NCBI GenBank assembly: GCA_949499045.1 | Contig: CATEEE010000203.1 | Coordinates: forward strand, 1-5,468 | DNA length: 5,468 bases | Source: Marinobacterium sp. xm-d-530 | GTDB lineage: Bacteria; Pseudomonadota; Gammaproteobacteria; Pseudomonadales; Balneatricaceae | Direction: 5' to 3' | Part shown: positions 1 through 4,579 of the stretch, piece by piece | Layout of the letters: each line of letters opens with the position of its first letter | Numbering within the stretch: position 1 is the stretch's first letter | Translations under genes and position numbers: made by a program | The notes under the pieces: model-generated | Database searches by the model: none | Seen by the model: the letters and a program-made list of their open reading frames with translations, nothing else | Told to the model about the DNA's origin: nothing

Positions 1-132
1 CGCCTCGAGGCACCATTCTTTCGTTATATGTATCAACAACTTAGCGAGAGTATGGCCTTACACCCTACCATACTCAAACTTCCCGACTTCCCTGTGACTG
101 CCCTAGCGGTTAATTTTCTGTGCCTAAGTTAA
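1..132 (+). CDS. Possible C-terminal end of a gene entering from the left edge (weak)
   Basis: Frame 1 is open from the first base to a TAA at 130-132, giving 43 residues that begin RLEAPFFRYMYQQL and end NFLCLS. I do not recognise the family. If real, it is the tail of a plus-strand gene converging on the minus-strand pair, with a 9-base overlap at the stops. A stop-free run of this length is expected by chance at a rate of roughly one in eight, so the open frame alone is poor evidence. The mix of aromatic, charged and aliphatic residues is protein-like but not diagnostic. The alternative is non-coding DNA between the minus-strand genes and whatever lies to the left. Confidence 0.2.
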   Translation, partial: RLEAPFFRYMYQQLSESMALHPTILKLPDFPVTALAVNFLCLS

Positions 133-381
133 ATGCTTTATAAACACCAACTCGCACTTACTTTCACCCAGCATAGACTCAAACATCAGCTCTGCCTCTG
201 ACAGCATTGTGGAAACATCATTACCTGTGAACTCGTAATGCTCATCTCTGAACGTAGCTCGTATTCCGATAATAGGATCGTCTTCGGTAGAGATACCGAT
301 GACAAATATGATCTTAGGCGCATTTGAAGGCGTTTTAGCCTCCAACATAGCTAGGCGCTTAGATAGTGACGCAACCGCCAT
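124..381 (-). CDS. Hypothetical 85-residue protein, probable mobile-element accessory gene
   Basis: I do not recognise a named family. The protein starts with a short basic, helix-prone stretch (residues 1-16, including KRLAMLEAK). A hydrophobic beta-like strand follows (about 23-30, KIIFVIG), then a mixed acidic region and a second helix around residues 55-70. It has no signal peptide, membrane segment or cysteine cluster; a single Cys lies near residue 76. It is probably a small cytoplasmic protein. The start is well supported: its ATG overlaps the stop of the upstream DUF5681-type gene by one base (TAATG), and a near-consensus Shine-Dalgarno lies just upstream. That arrangement implies co-translation with the upstream gene. 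Small proteins with a similar N-terminal helix followed by an IIFV strand occur in phage-like gene sets, but this is a resemblance from memory, not a match. Confidence 0.6.
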   Translation of the reverse strand: MAVASLSKRLAMLEAKTPSNAPKIIFVIGISTEDDPIIGIRATFRDEHYEFTGNDVSTMLSEAELMFESMLGESKCELVFIKHLT

Positions 382-809
382 TAAGCCTCCTCAAGAGCCG
401 CTATGCGCCTCTCAAGCTCATCCACCTCTATGATGCGACCCAACGCTGTAACAGACTGCATAAGCACCGCTCCAACATCAGCAGGACAGTCACCAGAGGC
501 TACTGATGACAAAATAGCACCAGCCTTATCAGCAAGTGTTGTGCCTGCCATAGCTAGCTCAGGAATGTTTACGGATGCAGATGACTGTTTTGATATTGGA
601 ACAGTACGATCGAGTATGATCTTTGCGGCCGCTAGATCCCCCAGCAAGGCTTTCTCTACCACTTTATCGATGATATCAGGCGTTGCCTTATCTAGACGCT
701 TACGAAGCTCAGGAGAGAGCATAGGGGGCCTTCCGCGTGGATTTCCAGAAGATCCTTTTGCGAACTTACCAGATGAAGTTCGGCCTGTTAATTCGTGTTT
801 ATCAGACAT
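381..809 (-). CDS. DUF5681 domain protein, phage/mobile-element associated
   Basis: The 142-residue product carries the DUF5681 hallmark near its N-terminus: SGKFAKGSSGNPRGRPP at residues 13-29, a basic, Gly/Pro-rich segment that probably binds nucleic acid. A helical region rich in Lys, Asp and Ala follows (about 32-70), then a Ser/Ala-rich middle. The C-terminal amphipathic helix (about 122-142, with ELERRIAALEEA) could form a coiled coil. There is no signal peptide or membrane segment. DUF5681 proteins are frequent in prophages and integrated elements and are sometimes compared with small terminase subunits, but the biochemical role is not established. No clear Shine-Dalgarno precedes the ATG at 807-809, where the upstream sequence is AT-rich, so translation may be weak or start differently. 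It is the first gene of a two-gene minus-strand unit. No large terminase or other phage structural gene is visible in the window. Confidence 0.75.
   Translation of the reverse strand: MSDKHELTGRTSSGKFAKGSSGNPRGRPPMLSPELRKRLDKATPDIIDKVVEKALLGDLAAAKIILDRTVPISKQSSASVNIPELAMAGTTLADKAGAILSSVASGDCPADVGAVLMQSVTALGRIIEVDELERRIAALEEA
386..392 (-). promoter_or_regulatory. Strong ribosome binding site for the 85-residue gene
   Basis: Read on the minus strand this is GAGGAGG, followed by a 4-base spacer and the ATG at 381-379. It lies inside the last codons of the upstream DUF5681-type gene, so the two genes are probably translationally coupled. The upstream gene itself has no comparable site. Confidence 0.65.
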
Positions 810-1012
810 AAATAATAACCAACTATTTTAGTCGGATAATATCATAGCTGACGCAACAAAGCGGCTACTATCGACCCTTCTTAGCCATATCGTGTCTTTT
901 GCTGGCCGGCTAGTTTTGGCCCTACTTGGACCGTTAGCATTATCTAATGTATCGGTTAAGCAGACGTTTTTATGGATAAATAAGACAAGTTGAACCCTTT
1001 GGTATCTCATAA

Positions 1013-1037
1013 GTTCAGCAGTTCAGTTTTCAGTCAG
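1013..1037 (+). repeat. Cluster of short TTCAG direct repeats at the -35 region
   Basis: TTCAG occurs at 1014-1018, 1022-1026 and 1029-1033, and TCAG at 1034-1037. The first two copies extend to GTTCAG. The phasing of 8 and 7 bases is less than a helical turn. An inverted match, GAACTG at 1061-1066, lies at the predicted transcript start and pairs with CAGTTC at 1019-1024. Another TTCAG is at 1072-1076. These could be operator half-sites around the promoter or simple low-complexity repetition. Confidence 0.35.
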
Positions 1038-1054
1038 ATTTATAGCTTTATAAT
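1027..1054 (+). promoter_or_regulatory. Predicted sigma70 promoter of the copper operon
   Basis: There is a perfect -10 hexamer TATAAT at 1049-1054 and a -35 candidate TTTTCA at 1027-1032 (4 of 6 matches to TTGACA), separated by 16 bases. The predicted transcript start is near 1061, giving a leader of about 40 bases before the CopL-like start. Short TTCAG repeats overlap the -35 region, so a regulator could act there. The spacing is not the long 19-20 bp of CueR/MerR-type promoters, and I see no CueR-type dyad or CusR/PcoR-type box. This is a sequence-pattern prediction only. Confidence 0.5.
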
Positions 1055-1099
1055 CAAAAAGAACTGTTTTATTCAGATGTATACGTATTTACTAGAGTG

Positions 1100-1414
1100 A
1101 TGAAGCTGCTTATTTCTACATTGTTGTCATTTTTGCTGTTGGGATTTGGCTCACTGAGCACAGCTGATGTGTCTAGTGTAGAAATGACTGAGATGATGTC
1201 GTCATCTCTTCATATGAGTCAGCACGCTGGGCAGCATGGCTGTTGTAATCAACAATCACCTAGGTGCTCCTCCGTCTGCACCAGCCTGATTGCTACAACT
1301 CTACTTCCCGTTGATTCGCGCATCAGCTTAGCTGATGTGCCGTCCTTCCTAACTTCAGTGCCCTCGACACTCTCCGGGCATTATTTGATAACTGTCCCTC
1401 CGCCGCGCTCATAA
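1100..1414 (+). CDS. CopL-like secreted Met/His/Cys-rich copper-binding protein
   Basis: The 104-residue product has a Sec-type signal peptide (hydrophobic core at residues 3-17). A metal-binding stretch follows: Met29, Met32, Met33, His38, Met39, His42, His46, Cys48, Cys49, Cys56 and Cys60. The rest is a variable segment ending in a Pro/Arg tail (VPPPRS). Small exported proteins of this layout, with Cys/His clusters and a PPR-like C-terminus, are found at the head of proteobacterial copper operons and annotated as CopL family or as unnamed. In Xanthomonas CopL is needed for copper induction of copAB. Here it is the first gene after the predicted promoter, which fits a copper-binding or sensing role in the periplasm. 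An overlapping GTG at 1097 is a possible start three bases earlier; the ATG is preferred. The ribosome site is weak (AGAG at 1094-1097). Family assignment rests on composition and context rather than strong sequence identity. Confidence 0.7.
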   Translation: MKLLISTLLSFLLLGFGSLSTADVSSVEMTEMMSSSLHMSQHAGQHGCCNQQSPRCSSVCTSLIATTLLPVDSRISLADVPSFLTSVPSTLSGHYLITVPPPRS

Positions 1415-1477
1415 CTCCGAAATTTATATATTTCTAAGTAGTAACTGTCGACGTGTGTCGGCGCTTTTCTATTATTC

Positions 1478-1482
1478 GGAGA
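1478..1482 (+). promoter_or_regulatory. Ribosome binding site fixing the DsbA-like start
   Basis: GGAGA lies just upstream of the ATG at 1489, with GGAG ending seven bases before it. This selects the ATG over the in-frame GTG at 1453, which would put a 12-residue Arg-rich leader ahead of an otherwise ordinary signal peptide. Confidence 0.7.
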
Positions 1483-1488
1483 ATATTG

Positions 1489-2289
1489 ATGAACCGTTTT
1501 TTAAAGCCCGTGCTATATAGCTTGGTGTTTTTATCTGTAGCGATTACCCCCGTATACGCAATCGATAACAGCGATGAAATCGAACGTATAGTTGATCAGC
1601 GCATCAGCGAGTATCTAAATAGCGATGACTTTGACAGAGTGGTTGAAGCATCAATCAATCGCTACATTGCTAAACAGAATGAGGCGAGAGCAGATCGAGA
1701 ACGTCAGGCGTTGGAGCAAGCAGCCAAGAATCTAGCAGCTGTAGATCCTGCTAGGGATCACATTCGCGGACGTGAGGATGCGGACTTTACGCTGATTGAG
1801 TACTCCGATTATGAGTGTCCTTTCTGCAAACGATTCCATACTACCGCGATTGAGTTTGTCGAGAAGCATCCTGAAGTAAACTGGGTGTACCGACACTTCC
1901 CGCTCGATTTCCATAACCCGGGCGCTCAAGCTCAGGCTGAAGCGTCTGAGTGTGCGGCTGCGGTGGGCGGATCTGATGCGTTTTGGCAGTTTTCAGACCT
2001 TATCTATGAACGAACGACCTCCAACGGGAAAGGTTTCCCTGTAGAGAACCTGGTTCCACTGGCTGAAGAGATCGGGCTGGATCGTGGCGCTTTTATCGCT
2101 TGTATAACCGAAAGGCGATTCAAGGGCAAAGTTGAAGCAGACTATCAGAACGGCGTGGCATCAGGCGTGAACGGTACACCGGGTAATTTCTTGCGGGATA
2201 ATCGTAACGGTAATGTGATTCCAGTCAGCGGCGCACAGCCTCTGCAAAATCTGGAACAAATACTCTCTCAGATGAAAGAGGCTCGCTGA
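1489..2289 (+). CDS. Periplasmic DsbA/ScsC-like thiol:disulfide oxidoreductase
   Basis: The 266-residue protein has a Sec signal peptide (residues 1-24, ending PVYA). A charged helical segment follows (about 28-82), then a DsbA-type thioredoxin fold. The active site is Cys110-Pro-Phe-Cys113 within YECPFCKRFH, and the cis-proline loop is Gly229-Thr230-Pro231. A second pair, Cys155 and Cys205, sits where related proteins have a structural disulfide. Family members oxidise or isomerise disulfides in periplasmic proteins. The helical N-terminal segment recalls the oligomerisation stalk of ScsC (suppressor of copper sensitivity), which makes some ScsC proteins trimeric disulfide isomerases; that link is inferred. 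The residue after the cis-proline is Gly followed by Asn-Phe, a BdbD-like variant. The TGA overlaps the ATG of the multicopper oxidase by one base, so the two are probably co-translated. No DsbB or DsbD partner is visible. The thioredoxin-fold call is firm; oxidase versus isomerase is open. Confidence 0.88.
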   Translation: MNRFLKPVLYSLVFLSVAITPVYAIDNSDEIERIVDQRISEYLNSDDFDRVVEASINRYIAKQNEARADRERQALEQAAKNLAAVDPARDHIRGREDADFTLIEYSDYECPFCKRFHTTAIEFVEKHPEVNWVYRHFPLDFHNPGAQAQAEASECAAAVGGSDAFWQFSDLIYERTTSNGKGFPVENLVPLAEEIGLDRGAFIACITERRFKGKVEADYQNGVASGVNGTPGNFLRDNRNGNVIPVSGAQPLQNLEQILSQMKEAR

Positions 2290-3680
2290 TGAAACTGAAC
2301 CGCAGAGACTTTGTGCGCCTTGCGGCCATGAGTGTATTTGCTCAGCCCGTTCTGGCAGCGCTTCCGTCAATCGGAGAAGTGCGTCGTTTTCGGTTGGAGT
2401 TAAGACCGGAACAGCGGAATTGGATTCCCCAATCTGAGTTGCCTGTTGATCTCTGGGGGCTAAGCGACTCCCAGTTAACCCTCAGACAAGGGGAGCCGGT
2501 GGAGATAGAGGTGGTCAATCAACTCCCCGAGCCCACGACCCTTCATTGGCACGGATTACGAATTGAAAATGCGATGGACGGTGTGAGTGGTTTGACCCAG
2601 GAGCCTATTCCACCCGGCGGCACATTTACCTATCGCTTTACGCCCGAAGATGCCGGAACCTTCTGGGCGCACTCACATCATAAAACATACGAACAGCTGG
2701 CTCGGGGGCTATACCTTCCCGTAATCGTAGAAGAGAAGACCGCCTCAGATACCGATCAGGATATCCTGATGGTTATCGATGACTGGCGCGTGAACAATGA
2801 AGGGCAGCTGGATTCGGAGAGTCTTGGGAGCCTTCATGAGTGGGCGCACGGTGGGCGGCTAGGCAACTTTCTAACGATCAATAAAGAGGTACAGCCAAGC
2901 TTTACCGTAAAAGCAGGCTCACGCGTACGTCTGCGATTACTGAACACAGCAAATGCACGTATCTTTGCTGTCAATCTGCCCAAAGTTCCTGCTTGGATCC
3001 TAGCCAAAGACGGACAGCCGCTTGCAAACTTGATGCAAGTTACAGAGACGTTGGTGATGGCTCCGGCTGAGCGATACGATCTTATCCTCGATATTCCAAA
3101 GGATGCAGAAGGACCGCTATCTGTGACGATGCCCACGGACAGAGCCCCCATCGAGATGGCCTATCTTCAGGTAGAGGGGTTGCATGAATCGGAACGAGTG
3201 CAGTCTCCCGACCACTTACCGGCTAACCCTATAGAAGAGATATCACCCGATCAGATACCGGATCATATGTTGGTGCTCGACATGACTGGCGGAGCTATGG
3301 GCTCGATGACTCAGGCTGTCTATAACGGGGAGCAGATGAGTATGCAGGAGTTGATCCAGCACAAGCAGATCTGGGCGTTCAACGGAGTAGCTAATCGACC
3401 ACTTGAGCCTCTGCTGGAAGCGCGCACGGGTGAGTTAGTGGAAATAGAGATTATAAACAACACCGGTTGGGCGCACGGCATGCATTTGCATGGACACCAT
3501 TTCAAGGCTGATGTGGCGCGATACAACCCCAGTTTGTGGCATGACACGCTGCTGATGGATAGCGGTGAATCAGCCCGAATTCGCTTTATTGCGGGTAAGC
3601 CCGGAAGCTGGCTCCTTCATTGTCACATGATAGAGCATCAGGCGGCGGGTATGGTTAGCTGGATAAAAGTGGTGGGTTAA
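2289..3680 (+). CDS. Tat-exported multicopper oxidase (probable cuprous oxidase)
   Basis: The 463-residue enzyme begins with a twin-arginine signal (Arg5-Arg6 in NRRDFVR, probable cleavage after VLA23), so it should fold and load copper before export. All four multicopper oxidase motifs are intact: His86-Trp-His88-Gly, His128-Ser-His130, His396-x-x-His399-x-His401-Gly, and His444-Cys445-His446 with His450 and axial Met455. This gives a complete type 1 site and trinuclear cluster. Members of the CueO/CopA/PcoA group oxidise Cu(I) to less toxic Cu(II) using O2, and some also act on phenols. A Met-containing loop (Met327, 332, 337, 340, 350, 352) precedes the C-terminal cupredoxin domain and could bind Cu(I), as in CueO. 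The protein is shorter than PcoA/CopA (about 600 residues) and lacks their long Met/His repeats, so I give no symbol. GAGG at 2278-2281, inside the DsbA-like gene, is its likely ribosome site. Confidence 0.93.
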   Translation: MKLNRRDFVRLAAMSVFAQPVLAALPSIGEVRRFRLELRPEQRNWIPQSELPVDLWGLSDSQLTLRQGEPVEIEVVNQLPEPTTLHWHGLRIENAMDGVSGLTQEPIPPGGTFTYRFTPEDAGTFWAHSHHKTYEQLARGLYLPVIVEEKTASDTDQDILMVIDDWRVNNEGQLDSESLGSLHEWAHGGRLGNFLTINKEVQPSFTVKAGSRVRLRLLNTANARIFAVNLPKVPAWILAKDGQPLANLMQVTETLVMAPAERYDLILDIPKDAEGPLSVTMPTDRAPIEMAYLQVEGLHESERVQSPDHLPANPIEEISPDQIPDHMLVLDMTGGAMGSMTQAVYNGEQMSMQELIQHKQIWAFNGVANRPLEPLLEARTGELVEIEIINNTGWAHGMHLHGHHFKADVARYNPSLWHDTLLMDSGESARIRFIAGKPGSWLLHCHMIEHQAAGMVSWIKVVG

Positions 3681-3725
3681 AAGGTTGCATATCAATTCAC
3701 GAATTAAATAAGAGACAAATTAAAT

Positions 3726-4145
3726 ATGAACAGTAAAAAGTTAATTAGAAACCTTCTTGTTACCGCCGCAGTGGGCGTGGGCGTGAGCGCGATTGCGAAC
3801 GCCGATCACCGCGATGGGCATGTTGACGTGACTGTCGGAGAACTCTCAAGTCGTGCCGAGTTTGGGCAAAAGGTTTTCAATGGTACCTGTGCAGAATGTC
3901 ACGGTGAAAACGGTTCAGGATCACAGAAGGGACCGCCATTGATTCATGATATCTACAACCCAGGTCATCACTCTAATCAGTCGATAGTGAATGCCATTAA
4001 GCATGGCGTCCGAGCACATCATTGGCCTTACGGAGATATGCCTGCTCAGGAGAAAATCGGGTTTGCAGAAACGATGGCTGTGATCGAATTTATTCGCGAG
4101 ATTCAGGTTCAAAATGGTGTGGAGCGCCAGGCACACAATATGTAA
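3726..4145 (+). CDS. Periplasmic His-rich monohaem c-type cytochrome
   Basis: The 139-residue protein has a Sec signal peptide (about 1-26, ending ANA) and a single class I cytochrome c domain. The haem c attachment motif is Cys55-Ala-Glu-Cys58-His59, followed by GENGSGSQKGPPL, typical of this fold. Met105 in YGDMPA is the likely second axial ligand. Ten histidines lie in the mature part (28, 32, 59, 74, 81, 82, 93, 98, 99, 137), many more than needed for haem ligation, so extra metal binding is plausible. Its place between the multicopper oxidase and copC suggests it exchanges electrons with copper chemistry in the periplasm, for example accepting electrons from Cu(I) or passing them towards a terminal oxidase. 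That role is inferred; related cytochromes occur in copper operons without a well-defined partner. The ribosome site is weak (AAGAGA about 3710-3715, spacing about 10). The 45-base gap before the gene is AT-rich. Confidence 0.88.
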   Translation: MNSKKLIRNLLVTAAVGVGVSAIANADHRDGHVDVTVGELSSRAEFGQKVFNGTCAECHGENGSGSQKGPPLIHDIYNPGHHSNQSIVNAIKHGVRAHHWPYGDMPAQEKIGFAETMAVIEFIREIQVQNGVERQAHNM

Positions 4146-4170
4146 TGGGCGGGTGCATCCAAACTAAATC

Positions 4171-4175
4171 AGGAG
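4171..4175 (+). promoter_or_regulatory. Ribosome binding site of copC
   Basis: AGGAG lies seven bases before the ATG at 4183. It is the clearest ribosome site in the operon apart from that of the DsbA-like gene, and may give copC higher translation than the cytochrome gene before it. Confidence 0.6.
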
Positions 4176-4182
4176 AAAAGAG

Positions 4183-4530
4183 ATGAAACGATTGAAACTG
4201 GGGCTTCTAAGCTCAGTTCTGGGGCTATCTACCAACGTTTTCGCGCATGGCGTTATGCATGAAACCTTTCCCGCCAATGGCGCGTCAATGTCAGCGCCGA
4301 CAGATCGTGTAGAGCTGACCTTCAAGAATCCTACGAAGTTGATCAGTATCAAATTACTCGATTCAGAAGAGAATTCCGTACCGGTTAATTTTGAGCGTTC
4401 GACGGAAGCTGGGACTCACTTTGAGTCGATGTTTCAAGCGCTACAACCCGGTAGTTATACAGTTCAATGGAAAGCGATGGGTGAGGATGGGCATATGATG
4501 AAGGGAGATTTTGGATTTAAGCAGGAGTAA
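4183..4530 (+). CDS. copC: CopC periplasmic copper-binding protein
   Basis: The 115-residue protein has a Sec signal peptide cleaved after Ala21 (NVFA), leaving His22 as mature residue 1. In CopC proteins this N-terminal His forms the Cu(II) histidine brace together with an Asp and a His near the C-terminus. Here those are Asp102 and His104 in the EDGHMMKGDF segment, mature positions 81 and 83, close to 83 and 85 in characterised CopC. The TFPANGA segment (28-34) corresponds to the usual P.dG motif, and the rest fits the single beta-sandwich of the family, including GSYTVQW before the ligand loop. I see no Met-rich Cu(I) loop as in Pseudomonas syringae CopC, so this is probably a Cu(II)-only form. 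Extra potential ligands are Met25, His26, Met105 and Met106. It lies directly upstream of copD, the usual pairing, in which CopC is thought to pass copper to CopD. Confidence 0.93.
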   Translation: MKRLKLGLLSSVLGLSTNVFAHGVMHETFPANGASMSAPTDRVELTFKNPTKLISIKLLDSEENSVPVNFERSTEAGTHFESMFQALQPGSYTVQWKAMGEDGHMMKGDFGFKQE

Positions 4531-4567
4531 CTCTACAAAGTAAGGCAGCCATAAGAATGCTTGTGAA

Positions 4568-4572
4568 GGGAG
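4568..4572 (+). promoter_or_regulatory. Ribosome binding site fixing the copD start
   Basis: GGGAG lies seven bases before the ATG at 4580. An out-of-frame ATG at 4576 overlaps it (ATGTATGG) and opens a 72-codon frame with no membrane-protein features. Only the 4580 start gives the CopD sequence. Confidence 0.6.
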
Positions 4573-4579
4573 TTAATGT

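Larger units (their letters stand above)
810..1096. other. Intergenic region between divergent gene sets
   Basis: About 290 bases lie between the start of the DUF5681-type gene (minus) and the CopL-like gene (plus). I see no convincing gene. The only reading frame of note is a 60-codon minus-strand one at 828-1010, without a ribosome site or recognisable protein features. The region must hold the control sequences for both transcription units. The plus-strand promoter is annotated separately, and I found no good sigma70 promoter for the minus strand. A GC-rich patch around 900-925 (two GGCC blocks about 10 bases apart) stands out in otherwise AT-rich sequence but is not a clear terminator. 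I see no tRNA or other RNA gene. Confidence 0.6.

Noticed and set aside
1..16. A minus-strand ATG at 16-14 (MVPRG...) that could begin another gene running off the left edge
   Set aside because: Only five codons are inside the window and no clear ribosome site precedes it, so it cannot be supported.
403..831. A plus-strand open frame of 142 codons opposite the DUF5681-type gene
   Set aside because: It is antisense to a gene with a recognisable family motif, and its Ser/Pro/Arg-rich translation has no domain features. It is a frame shadow.
828..1010. A minus-strand open frame of 60 codons in the intergenic region
   Set aside because: It has no ribosome site and no recognisable motif, and it lies across the region that must hold the promoters. 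The translation does not resemble a protein family I know.
1450..1470. A short stem CGAC-GTGT-GTCG followed by a T-rich run between the CopL-like and DsbA-like genes, considered as a terminator or attenuator
   Set aside because: The stem is only four base pairs and the following run is GCGCTTTTCT rather than a clean T tract, so it is too weak to call.
1453..1488. An upstream GTG start for the DsbA-like protein
   Set aside because: It adds a 12-residue Arg-rich leader and bypasses the well-placed ribosome site that precedes the ATG at 1489.
3685..3711. TTGCAT and AAATAA before the cytochrome gene, considered as an internal promoter
   Set aside because: The spacing is 15 bases and the -10 is poor, and similar matches are expected by chance in such AT-rich sequence.
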